Of a DNA stretch of 64,000 nt, positions 42,401-53,354 are shown in pieces. The position numbers and the translations under genes were made by a program. Each line of letters begins with the position of its first letter. Position 1 is the stretch's first letter. Source of the stretch: Ligula intestinalis (lineage: Eukaryota; Platyhelminthes; Cestoda; Diphyllobothriidea; Diphyllobothriidae); contig JAYGXS010000003.1 of assembly GCA_036362985.1 (NCBI GenBank), positions 48,082,197-48,146,196 on the forward strand, in the 5' to 3' direction. Under the pieces are notes generated by a model that did not search any database, was not told the DNA's origin, and saw only the letters and a list, made by a program, of their open reading frames with translations.

Positions 42401-45400
42401 CTGCTCACCTTCACTGCAATACACATACGCCACATCTGTGTCTGATCCAGGGCCACGGCGGTCGCGGCAAAAAGAGCCAGCAACCTCAGCCCCCGCCCGC
42501 CCAGCCGCAGATGAACGCGGCAGCCCGTCGGCGTGCTCGTCGTCAGGCCGCGGCCAAGGCCGCGGCGAAGGCGGCAGCTGCAGCCACTCTCCGGAAGAAC
42601 CGCATGGTGGAGACTGACATGCAGACCTGTCCGCCTGACTACAAAATCTGCCCCTGGTGCACCCTTGACATTGCCCCAGAGGCGCAGTGTGGCCACGAGG
42701 AGGTCTGTAGGGCAGGCTTCAAGCAACGCGAACGTCGGGCCAAGGCGGAGGCCCAGTTGGCTCAGCACAGGCTGGCGGTGGAGAACGCTCGGCGTCGGAA
42801 ACAAGGCCTGGCGCCGAAGAAACCAACCGGTGGTCCTTCGACAATGACGGCTGCGACGCGGACCCGAAACCCTAGCCGAAGCCTTTCCAGGAACAGAAGC
42901 CGCTCGAGAACCCGATCAGTAAGTGGAAAAGAACTGATCCTAACGCGGATAGGGATGATTAGATAAGTTTTTGTTTCTATTCTTTTAGCCACTATGCCAT
43001 AGTAAAGTTTCATTAAAGAATAGAAAAGAGTAAAGTAGCCGATGCTAGGCCGTTGCACCCGTGAAAAATAGTGGGAACCAGGCTATTCTTCACGTTCGTC
43101 CGGTCGATTAGTTTTCTACTGCCCAAGTGGCATATGCACAGCGCTCTTCAAACACAAGTTACTGAAGACAGTAAAGTTTTGCCTGTTGTTTGCACTTTTT
43201 GCTCCATTGTCCAGAAAAGATTAGAAGATCAGTAGGGAAGGATGTTTTATCATTTGAGAAGTTGACGCCTTTCGTAGAAAAATGTCCAAAGTGTGCTTCC
43301 CTTGCTGCTCCAATGCGAGGCTTTCCCAGACACCAGGATTGAGTTGCAGGTGTTTTATTGAGGTCTTCAATATGTATTTATCGATGCTGTCTGTGATTCC
43401 GCTTAGCGACCTCGTTGGTAATTAGTCCTTCGAGTAGACGCTCTTCTTCCACTCTTACGAGGTGGCAGTTCAGCCATCAGCGTATAAGGGATCACGGATA
43501 CTAGTTTGGAAAAGTTTTGTAAATGTCTTTGTGTGTGGAAAGTAATGCCGGTGGGCGTTCGAGGTCAACATTGTTGCCCATTTGAAAGCTTGGTTGATGG
43601 CTTCTTGGAAGTCTGTGGACATTTGATGGAAGACAGTCCTGCTATACTCGATCAACGCATCAGCATCTGTGAAATCTCTGATGCGCCCTATCTCCTGAGA
43701 AGTGACGCAACCAAATTCTTCACCCTATCGTGGCCGACGTATTCTTGCATCACTTCACCTTTGCGAATTGTTTTTGTATTTCCTACACAGATAGGCCTCA
43801 GCATCGAAAGAATATGGCCTGTAATTGTCATAGGTCGTACGGGGACCCTTTTTGGAGATTAGTGGTCGGTGTTTGTGGTTATGCCCTCGAATCAGTCCTG
43901 GTTCTAACGATGTGCGTAGCAGCGGACTCCATAAGCATCCCTCCGTTCCTCCTGTTGGGTCTCACAGTGTCACTTGCTTCGGGTACTTGCGTTCTTTTCT
44001 TGTTGACGTTTCATGCAGTTGCTAAGATGTAATCGGCATTCGACTATATCCAATACTTCAGCGTTTTATTTTCCGATGGTTGCCTAACTTAAGCATGTCC
44101 GCGGTGACCCATCGACATGGTTCACCAAATATGGCTTTGATTGCTGGTTCATCGCGCTGGTCATTTGTTCAGCAGTTGCCAGCGGTGTATGCAAGGAAGA
44201 ATTCACCTCATCTTGTCTAAGACTAGAATGCGGAGCTGTCTTTTGCGAAGCGAATCTTGTGTTCTTCAAATACCTGCAACAGAAGGAAGCCATCGTTGTT
44301 CTAGCTGTGGACCCTGGGGCAACCTAACACACCCTTACACGTAGCGTGAGCTGTGTCTTCGCCGATCTCGATGCCAGTAAGGATAATCAATTTGCTTTCT
44401 TGTTGTTAGAGGAGCTTGGGGCTGATGACGTGAATGAATTAGTTTCCAGCGGATGATTTCGCCCCTGTGGTACATAGGACAGCCGTCTTAGGGCATCGTT
44501 CTTGAGGGCAAGGACTGTTTCAACATCGCTTCATTCTGCCTTTGGACGTCCGCTCCAGAAGAAGGTGTATCTGACACTCACTTCCTCCTTTTATCCCAGT
44601 TTAGAGGAGCACATCTCACTAAGAGCTGCGATATTCGCATTACATCACATCAGTCCACGAACGGCAGGGCTGTCCTCTTTTTTTAGTCATTTGGCCATGG
44701 AACTGGCTAAAAGCGATTAACCATTCCGTGCTGCCAGATTGAGCAGTGTCACTTTTGTTGTGACGTAGGGACGTTGAGGTGACCGGCGTTTCTTGTTGCT
44801 TTTCAGCCGCATATGTTACTTCCACAAACCACAATCAAATAATCGACCGCGGGCTATCGCAGCGGCATTTTTAGGACGCCTTTCACAGCAGCATCGCCTC
44901 CTTCCCCGCGAAAGAATAAACACGCCTCCCCTAAGCACGACTGCTTAGTCGTCTTGGGTGGTTGTTCAAATCCACTGTCAAACAGGACTTCATTACAGCG
45001 GGAAGACAGCCCGAATGAGCGTAGGCCGCCCACTGTAGGCCGCCCTCTCTGTAGGGCTTTTGGTATGGGCTTAGGAATGAAGACTAGAAAAAGTGAGGCG
45101 ACCACCAGGCATGGAGACGCACGTGCTGGTAACCCTCACCTGAATTAGCTTGCAGGCCAGGGACGATTACCGAGCTGTCGTTTCCGCTCTGTAACAGCTT
45201 GGTTGGATACTGGCGCTAGAACTGGAGGAAGGAGAACTATCCACCAGATCCATAGATGTATTTGGTGGGGACTGTCAGGATATTGCTGACAGGTAACTGT
45301 TATTACCGTGTTCGTACCCGCCATAATCGACTATGCTGCCCGCTCCATAGGTGATAAGTTGCGGCTGCGAACCTTGTTTAAGCTACTGTTGTGCAACCCT

Positions 45401-48400
45401 TATATCACCTCAATGTAGAGCCAGGAGCGGCCGTAGAACAGTTCCTGCCCACTTCATCGGTTCCAATCGGAAATGTATGCTGAATAGAGGAAAAGCCTTG
45501 TGGCAGCCCGCTCCTGCGATCAGCGCCGCCCTCGCTGACTCATGCTGTCTTCACCTGCCAAAGCTTGCGCGCGTGACAACCGCCGCCCACGCGCATGACT
45601 CAAGCTCAGGCGTGGACGCCGATCGATATTGTCCTCTTTCTCGATTGATCACAGCCATTCCCAATTCGCGTCCGGACGAACAATAAAACCCGGGGCTGGC
45701 AACGGCTGTCCGAAGAGCGAGCTTCTTGCAACTGTTTGTGGAGTCTTTCGTACGTTCTTGACGTCTGAGAAACCGCGTTGTCGAACATGCCGCTCCTACG
45801 ATTGGTGATCCCGACGTGGTGTTAGTACACAATCTTCTCATTTTAGGAGGGATATGCTCGACAACGCAGTTTCCCTTATCAGAAGTCAGGAAAGACAGAT
45901 AAGGTTAGCCCAGCTTTTATTGAGCGAAAGAGTGTGCAAGAGTTTCGGCGGGCAGTTGCCACAAGCTGGCGACTTCCATTACCAACCGCTTTGGCCTTTT
46001 TTGTCAGTCGTCCAGACGCGAAAGGTCGCTGGCTGCGAACGCCGACGAAGAGAAAAATATCGATCGGCGTCACGAGATTGGTTGACTAAGGTCAAGTCAC
46101 GCGTGTAGGCGGGGGTTGTCACGCGTGCAAGGCTTGGCAGGCGAAGGCAACACCAGTGCTTTGATTACGCCTCAGACGTCCTCGATGTCGGTATGCTGGT
46201 ATTCCGACAATGAAGATTTAGAATAATTGGGTTTGGGCGGACTAGATTAGGTATCAGTTGTTACATATATAAGACGTCTGTCGGGCCAGCAAACAGAATG
46301 GGGCTGAAGCTAGACCCAAGCAGACTCCATACAGCACGTCTGCAAACTACTCCTTATCGCTGATGCTTGATAAGTGGGTTTTAATTGAGAAGAAAAAGGC
46401 TTTGCAGAATGAGGAAGTTTTGGTTGCGTTGTCGTACAAATGACCGGTAATCATTAAGTGCGAGGGAGTTTAATAATGAAACTTGGCGTTTCGGTCGAAT
46501 TCTAATTCAGCAGCTCCAGTCCCAAAAGCAGCGACAGATTAAGTGCAGTTGGGTGAGAGGAGAGCCATGCTGCAGGTCACAACATGCTCGCATAGACCTA
46601 AAACAATTTTAGGACCGTTTAACTTTCGTGTAAATCCTGTCTAACAGCGAGGACGCCTGTTTTAGCTTCGGCATTGAAGCACAAGCAACTTATAGACAGC
46701 TACTATCACCACCGTTACTGCCACCGGCACCGTTGGCCCCAACACGTGGCCACAACTTTGGAATCTCTAGAGCGACATGCGAAGGAAGGAACGAAGAAAA
46801 AAAACATTAGAGTCCCAAACTGCCTCGTACAATCAGCCAACTAAACCTCTGATCAAAAAAAGTTTGTAACCTGGTCGTCGACCTCCTTAAAAGGAACATT
46901 TGATCTTGCTATGGCTTTTCGGATCTGACGACGCGATGTGCACATGAAACACCATGAACAATGGCTAACAGCATACTCCTAGGCTGCCCAGCATGACCGA
47001 CCCCTAGAAACCCACAGATAAATCAAAAGTAGGTGAACTAGATGGCAAGGCTGGTCGCATTATTGAAAACCAGTGGCGTCTCAAGAAACCGTCTACTGCG
47101 TCCCTGACAGAGGACGAAAAAGAGAACTCGTGGTCCACTTTACATGCAGACAGTGTCCTCATCTCAACGGCAGGCTTATCACGTGGGTATATAACGGGAG
47201 ATTATGCTGATGGCTCCTCTGGAGACCTAAGATGCCAGGAATGAGTCCACCGTCCACGAAAAGCTACGCATTTCAGCGTTCTGCCGGAGCCAACCTCTTG
47301 CATTCAGTATCTATCAATCCGAACAACCACAGTCTCCCAAAAAGCGCTTGGCAATTCTCTAGTAGGACCAACCACCCGCAGACGAAAAACCTGAAAAAAA
47401 CAAAACACCGAAAAGCAACTGAGCGGCGCACGCCTGCTCTCTCAATCACTTACAAAACATTGTTACCATTTGTACGGAAGGAGCTGCACTGCGTAGCGGT
47501 TGACGAGTGCACTTCTAATGTTTCTACTCTAGAAGGAAACGGAAAAAACGTGCAAAATAAGGTTGACCTGTAGTTATTTTATTAAGAATGGTTTCTTTTC
47601 GACAGACACTCTGGGCTGACACGTTCATGAGACACGAAGGAGGTCATGGAGGGATACAGAATGATCTCAGCAAGGTTAAATCTCTGTGATAACACATAAC
47701 CATGTTCAAACTCAAATTTCATAGCTAAACTTGTAAAATATTAGCATTTCGGCGCATCGTGGAATCTCGTTATGGCTACTAGCAGCAGCCGATAGCTATC
47801 TTCTTTGTTAGCTTCGCTCCAATGTTTGAGTCCATTCACCAAAACCCTCGTCTCCAATCATGGACTTTGGTGTTGTCCCAACCGGTTCGCCTGCATTAGT
47901 TGATATCGCCAAACTGTCGTTCCGTACTATTCAATATTAGTCTTGGCGTTTGAAAAGGTTGCATTCTATCGTACATCAAGTTCAGTTACGTCCTTGAATG
48001 TATACCTGAAGGGTCTGTATGCGGTGTGGACGCTTCCAAACTTGCGCTTGTATCGGCTTTTCTCGTTAACGTCAGAGTAAATTCTTTGATCAAATAACCG
48101 GGTTCCATTCTTCCGACCGAACGAATTTTATGTTGTATCTTTGGCTTGGAGAAGGCACCATTCAGGATGGACGACCGTCAGATTGAAGAGATAGAGGGTC
48201 GAGGATCGCGAAGACAATTAGTGCATGCCTGACCTTTACGCCAGAATAAATGAGGATAGTTCGCACGCATTTGCAAGAATCTACAATCGAATTGCGGTTT
48301 CTTAGTCGGCACAGGCATCCAAGTGAACCAGCAGCGTGTCTGGTCTGTCTGTAAGGGTTGAGTTGTAAATGGCGAAAACGAGCGAAAACTGGATGCATTA

Positions 48401-49439
48401 TGATCCCTCATTGCTCCTTGAAGTGAATTGTATGGACTCCGCATGGAACAGTACAGCTTGCATTCCTTACGTTCACATCGTGGAGATACTTCAAGGCATT
48501 CCTATTGTCCGCAGAGTATCTTATCAACTGAGTGCTACTGGCCTCAAAACCGGTATCATGACCTTACTGGAAACATACGAATTCTCTCGACTCCGTGCGT
48601 CACGATGAATATCAGTGTGAACTTTGCACGGGAGAAAAGAATCGACACATGTTACCAACTTTGTCGCCGCAGATCGTCGTGGATGTAGTGACACCGTGTG
48701 ACCAATCTCTGAGCCAAATGGGGGTAACCTAGATAATTGTTATCAAAATATGAAGCTGACATCTATGTTCAGTGGATGCTTTTAATTTTAGTTCTCATTT
48801 TGCCTCTGGAAGTTCGCAAAAAAGGCTAAGCGAATTCAAAGTGTGATGATCTTTTATTAGCATTCATTACACATTCATTACTGCGTGCTGTACCATTACC
48901 TCCTTTCACAATAAAGTGATCAAAATAAAGGGAAGTTTCTGAGGTTTGCATATCACTGCGGATAAAATAGCAATGAAGTTTGCCCACATATAGATGTGGA
49001 AATCGGGCACTAAAACCCACCCTTCCTCTCACCGCCCTTTTACGCCTCACATCTCTCCATTCAGGTGGATGCGCAACTCTCCGCCGCACTCAAACGCCAG
49101 GCTCTGCTGAGCGCCCAGTTAGACCGGGTGCACCCCAACGACGTCGATGGCATGGTGCACGCTACGCACCGGGTTTGCTCCATGATTGACTGTCCCCGTC
49201 TACTTGGCAGCGGCGGGGGTCCCTGCGCGTACTGCAAGCTGCTCCTCTGCCCACAACACCGACCGCCGTACTCAGGCCATGACTGTAAACTGGCTCCACC
49301 ACCGCCGCCGCCTGAACCGGAGCCAGTAAACGGCAAAGTTAGCATGGCCTGCGGCGAGGACTGCGAAGAGCGTAGGCTGGCTCTGCGCTCACGCCTTCGG
49401 GATAAGTTAAAAACGCTGGCCGACAAGCGGCAACGGTAG
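36457..49439 (+). CDS. R3H-like / AN1 zinc-finger protein resembling the IGHMBP2 C-terminus, six exons
   Basis: Exons 36457-37098, 38040-38217, 38357-38503, 40103-40254, 42451-42918 and 49065-49439 give a 653-residue protein; every junction keeps phase and has AG/GT ends. The ATG at 36457 follows in-frame stops and has G at -3. Residues 1-200 are Ser-rich without a recognised fold. Residues 203-239 (GKGKARYVVI near the end) match an R3H domain, but the Arg-x3-His pair appears as Lys210-x3-Lys214. A Lys/Glu/Arg coiled-coil stretch follows. Residues 394-470 are Ala/Arg/Lys-rich with Cys433, 440, 443, 453, His455 and Cys459. Residues 567-603 form an AN1 finger (C-x4-C-x10-C-x2-C-x4-C-x2-H-x6-H-x-C), followed by a basic helix ending ADKRQR. 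R3H then AN1 is the tail order of the helicase IGHMBP2; no helicase exon is seen, so the name is withheld. A nucleic-acid-binding role is likely. The exon 3 donor (GTGAAT) is the weakest junction. Confidence 0.7.
42152..42260 (-). repeat. tRNA-like core closed by a perfect 14-bp inverted repeat
   Basis: CAGCCAGCCATACC at 42152-42165 and its exact reverse complement at 42247-42260 enclose 81 bases. On the minus strand these hold an A-box-like TGAGCGAATTGGTAAAGC and a B-box-like GGAGGTTCAAGTCTC, the internal promoter parts of a tRNA. A perfect small hairpin (GTGTT GG AACAC) follows. It lies in intron 4 of the R3H/AN1 gene, 190 bases before exon 5. It may be a tRNA-derived SINE head or a decayed tRNA gene with an extended acceptor stem. 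Confidence 0.55.
44090..44670 (-). pseudogene. RTE-like LINE endonuclease fragment
   Basis: The minus strand shows pieces of an apurinic-type endonuclease: ANIAALSEMCSSKLG followed by YTFFWSGRPKAE, where the family has a conserved Glu in 'ALSE/ALQE' and an aromatic 'YTFFW'. ALKNDALRRL follows, and GFLLLQVFEEHKIRFA and IHRWQLLNK lie further along in other frames. Several stops and frameshifts break it. It lies in the last intron of the R3H/AN1 gene, antisense to it. The reverse transcriptase part is not recognisable downstream. Confidence 0.6.
45549..46150. repeat. foldback element, about 240-300 base inverted arms
   Basis: The left arm (45549-45790) runs CTTCACCTGCCAAAGCTTGC to GCGTTGTCGAACATGC. 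The right arm (45851-46150) is its imperfect reverse complement, from ATATGCTCGACAACGC back to GCAAGGCTTGGCAGGCGAAG. About 60 bases separate the arms. GACGCCGATCGATATT is kept in both. It lies in the last intron of the R3H/AN1 gene. It may be a foldback transposon or two copies of one repeat in opposite orientation. Confidence 0.65.
46151..49064. other. 3' part of the last intron of the R3H/AN1 gene
   Basis: Frames at 47232-47573 and 48162-48688 (both strands) are not recognised and overlap each other, so they are probably decayed repeat sequence. Confidence 0.35.
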
Positions 49440-49635
49440 TTAGCAGTATGCAAAGGCCTCCTACCATTTTGTCTTCCACGACAGAAAGGGGTTCACGGGA
49501 GGCTTCTGTCCAACAGTCGGCCTCTCAATGTGTCTTCGTTTTTTTTAACTTTTAACTTTACTTTTACACTTATGGTTCACACACCCTTTTTTCACATGTC
49601 TTCCATCCTTTCATACTTTTTCACGCAGGTTCTGC

Positions 49636-49641
49636 ATTAAA
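49636..49641 (+). terminator. candidate poly(A) signal of the R3H/AN1 gene
   Basis: ATTAAA, the commonest variant of AATAAA, lies about 200 bases after the stop codon at 49437-49439. It follows a T-rich stretch in a 3' untranslated region with no other plausible signal. Confidence 0.35.
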
Positions 49642-50168
49642 ACCTTAGTTCATGTTATCAATGCTTGAAATATCCACGTATCTTCGGGAATAACTCGGAA
49701 TTCGATCGTTTATCCAGTTATTATGCCTCGTTAAAAAATAGCTGCAGGGAACATTTTGTTGAGTCCAAGTATAGGGGTAGTAAATAATGCGAGTGGAATT
49801 GAAAACACCTTCAGAAATTTGGCAACAGGAGTTTATGTAGTGCACCTCATTAATCCCTAGTCCCAGCATTTATCCTACGAAAACGGTGGTTATGGAGTTT
49901 TATGGGTGAGGAATTAGAATAGACAGTACAATATACTTCGATAACTGCTGTATGCATTTTTATTTTATTTTATTTAGAAATGTTGTTGATTTGTAACTGT
50001 ATATTTTCCTAATCTGTATTCTCGTTTAACTTATCACGGAAAAAACCGATTATCAAATTGCAGGTTTCGTAAAATTTCTGAGAAATAGAAATAGTGATTA
50101 TGAGGTCGACTACTACGTCAACTTACCTGAGGTCCAACTTACCGTCCTGAAGTAAGATTGGTACAGTC

Positions 50169-50187
50169 CGCGGCGCGAAGCGCCGCG
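50169..50187. other. perfect GC hairpin with a GAA loop
   Basis: CGCGGCGC-GAA-GCGCCGCG is a perfect 8-bp stem in otherwise AT-rich DNA. Its tip GCGAAGC is a sequence known for exceptional hairpin stability. GTCCAACTTACCG and GACCAACTTACAC flank it at similar distances. Confidence 0.7.
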
Positions 50188-52324
50188 CACACCTTCAATT
50201 TACATGTGGACCAACTTACACCCAGCGGCCGCGGGACACAAATTTAACTACATTTTTTCACTTTACATTTCTAGAAAATTGCTTCCCTGTCTATCCTATT
50301 TCCCCATTCCCAAAAACCTGATAACCCCCGTTTCCGTAGGACAAAATGCTGGGCCTAGGGGTACATGAAGTGCACTACATAAACTACTTTTGCCAGAAAT
50401 TTTAACGGGTTTTCTTATGACGACGGTTGTTTTGCGCATTTACAAAACATTTATTCCCAAAGAAATCGATAGGCGATTTTGTGCCAACTGAAGTTGCGGA
50501 AGAAAGCCAGGGGTTCGAGCGCATTGTCAGATGTCCGCACTCATCTGATTGCATACTACTTACGGGCCTACCATTGCGGCATTCCGACGGGTATTAACAT
50601 AGTCATGATGAGGCAGATTTTGTGATCAGTTGACCGATTTGGCCGTCTACTTAGTAACTGAAAATTCGCATACGTCTTTATTTGACCAACCAGAAGGATT
50701 GGTGCAGAAAAGACTGACGCTTTTAGTTTTCCAAGGCATCCTTTACCATTCATCATTACGACTTTACGGACCTTAACTATCCAAAGTCAACGGTTTTCCT
50801 CATTTTGCTCCTGCTTCTCCTCCTTCTCATCTTCTTCTACTTTCTCTTCTTCTCTTATCCCATACGTTTCCCGTTCTCCTCATTATTTTCCCCTTCTAGA
50901 TCTGTGTACAATTTATTTTAGTTTTTTCGCTTCACTCTTTTGACCGGCTGCTACTTACACAGGCCTTTTAAGTCCAAGTTTATCCGAAAGTTCGTGTGAC
51001 GGGAAATAGGACGATGTCGGAGCTGTACTGTTATCCAGCAATATTGCAAATCTCCATTTCATGATAGTAGGCGAGTAGATGATAGTACTACTCGGTGTCG
51101 CGCCTCTCCAAGGAAGCGATGCTGGTGCATGCGAATGAGGACCGATGTCAGGGAGATTTTTGAATCACGAAATGCACTTGATTTTTCCATGGCATACGTT
51201 CAAGTGTTCCTAAATGCGGGAAGTGTTAGTTCCACAATCAGGAACACTAGTTTCTGACATCAGCCACTTGTCGGTGTGGATGGAGGGGTTGTGGGTTAGG
51301 TATTCACTCTATTGTACTTCACACCACAGGAAGGGCTAGAAGAAAGCGGATGCATTTACAAAGTAACAAAATTTCGCCGAAAGCATAAAATCGTTTGTTC
51401 TGTATTTGCTGTCTGTGGTGAGCCATACCCAAAACCGGATGGGGTAGCCTTGTTATTTAATCTCTGAAGGACAGGTTGGCCATCTAGTGCACTGCCCCTG
51501 GTTTATGGGTCTGCGCCTTGTATGTTTCACTCAGCAACTAGGTGAGATGGGAGCTTGCGACTGTGTTGAGTTCGGGCTCACAGCCAGCTTCCCTCTTCAA
51601 CCGGGAGCTCTCTAAACTGTCCAACCTAGTTAACTTTGCACTGCAAACTCACCTACTCAGGAGCATCACACAGAAGTACTTTTATGACTCCGGTGATGCT
51701 GAATAACTGACAGTCCTTCTCGTAGCTCGCGAACATCGGGCATAAGTCCAAACTGGTACCTTAGACGGCTCTGAGTGCAAGTGAGACGCGAATTTGTGTC
51801 AATCAGGACACTCTAGGTTGCTTTTGTTTGTTTCCGGCTCTTAAAACCGTCCGTTTTCTTGGAGTCTCATTTTCTGGGCTTTTGCCAAAGACCTAATCTA
51901 CTGTCCAACCAAAGTCTTAGTATAATCTGTCATTGTACGCACCCGTACGCCCGGAAGAATTAGAAAGTCATCTAAGATTTACAAAAGCAAGCATTTTAAA
52001 GCAATTTAGTTTAAACAATTTAATGGGGGAACTAAAACGGAAAATAAAATTGTTTGAAAAGCCAATGTAATGACGTGGGCTTCTTGACAGGAAGGATTGA
52101 GACCAGCAGTTCGGGAAGTGACTCGTGCGGACCGAACTGTCGCCGACTGCAGAAAGAAGTTGTGTGATACCAATCGATTGAAGGTTCAAGGCAGAGCCGA
52201 TCTGAATGTCAATGTTGAATGAGTTTTTATGAAGGAAAATAAAAAGCGTTGTCTCTAGAAATTTTCGCTGTACATGCTTTTCTGTCCATGCCTTCATCTC
52301 ATTAGCAGGTTCGCGCGCGCACTT

Positions 52325-53344
52325 TCAGCCCCGTGAACGACTTGAGACGCGTGATTGTTTGGATGGACCGCTTTCAAGGTTGCCCAGGGCCCTGCTGTTT
52401 GCTGCTCCCGACATTGTGTTGATATCCACACCGATTTCCGTGTCGTGGGCCCATTCACCGACCAACTTACATTGGTCCGGTTTCTTGACACTGAGATGGC
52501 GGCCAGGTGCCATATCGTTTGTCCATGTGTCCCAAGGCACAATGATCTGTTTCGGTGGAACTAAGAGTTTTGGTTTGTCGCTGGGATTGTTGGGATACCA
52601 AATGAGAGACTGGGCGGCATTACAGTGAGGTGGGCTGAGGGCCGAGAGTGGTAAAGGATGGTTGCTGTCTAGAATGACTGGTTGCTCCTCTTGAGTGTCG
52701 TAGATGCGTTGAAGACGTTTCCCGATCGGCTGCGTAGGATCAAAAGTCATATGCAGGTTGTAGCGCCACCGCATTGTCTTGAGGATGTAAATTTCATCGT
52801 TTTTAGCGTTGAAAACATCACTGGTAGCTGATCGTGAGCTAGCACGTTTAATAGCCACTAGCCACACCCAAAAGTCCTGCTTTCGAATTACGTCTGTAAG
52901 TTTGGCTCCTCCATAATAGGGGAGTTCCCATGCAACAGTTGGGTAGAAATGATCTTCATATGTCAGAGATATTAAGCTGTCGGAAATGACGCCTCGCCGC
53001 ACCTCAAATTTACTGCTGGTCAAGCTGTAAAAGGGGTATTGACGACCGTCACTGTCATTAACCATTTTGTGTCGCCCACTCTTCAGGGGATGAAATTCCC
53101 AGAACGAGCTTCCACTTTGTCCGTAACGATTCTCCAAGTACATTCGGTCACAGGCCTGCACTAGGCCAATGCTCCAACATCGGTCCGCAATACACTCCGG
53201 AAGCTCCAACTGCACCTTGCATCGGAAGTGTTGGCTCTCGTATTTTAGGAGGTTGGCCATTTCTGTCGTGTTTGTGGCTGTTTTGCTGTCATAGTAGGCC
53301 CTAACAGACAGCACATTAATGTCTTCCGGAGATAATTTGGACAT
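52325..53344 (-). CDS. FAM78-family protein
   Basis: A single uninterrupted reading frame gives 339 residues. The ATG at 53344 lies eight bases after a strong acceptor (TTTTCCTTCCCCAG), so an upstream untranslated exon is likely, and the open frame further upstream is read-through into intron. Family-typical segments occur in order: SIGLVQACDRM at 58-68, NDSDGRQYPFY at 96-106, DHFYPTVAWELP at 131-142, DFWVWLVAIKR at 157-167, TMRWRYNLHM at 190-199, TQEEQPVIL at 217-225, NAAQSLIWYP at 242-251 and VPPKQ at 262-266. Vertebrate FAM78A/B proteins, as I recall them, end soon after the VPPK segment. Here about 70 further residues follow, ending in Ser/Arg, and an insertion (RASSRSATSDVFNA) splits the core near 168-181. 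No signal peptide or membrane segment is evident. The family's biochemical function is unknown to me. Recognition is firm; whether it is the A or B type cannot be said. Confidence 0.88.
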   Translation of the reverse strand: MSKLSPEDINVLSVRAYYDSKTATNTTEMANLLKYESQHFRCKVQLELPECIADRCWSIGLVQACDRMYLENRYGQSGSSFWEFHPLKSGRHKMVNDSDGRQYPFYSLTSSKFEVRRGVISDSLISLTYEDHFYPTVAWELPYYGGAKLTDVIRKQDFWVWLVAIKRASSRSATSDVFNAKNDEIYILKTMRWRYNLHMTFDPTQPIGKRLQRIYDTQEEQPVILDSNHPLPLSALSPPHCNAAQSLIWYPNNPSDKPKLLVPPKQIIVPWDTWTNDMAPGRHLSVKKPDQCKLVGEWAHDTEIGVDINTMSGAANSRALGNLESGPSKQSRVSSRSRG

Positions 53345-53354
53345 GGTGGAGCCT

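Noticed and set aside
42388..42804. 138-codon minus-strand frame
   Set aside because: It is a shadow of exon 5 of the R3H/AN1 gene, which has the Cys pattern and matched splice phases.
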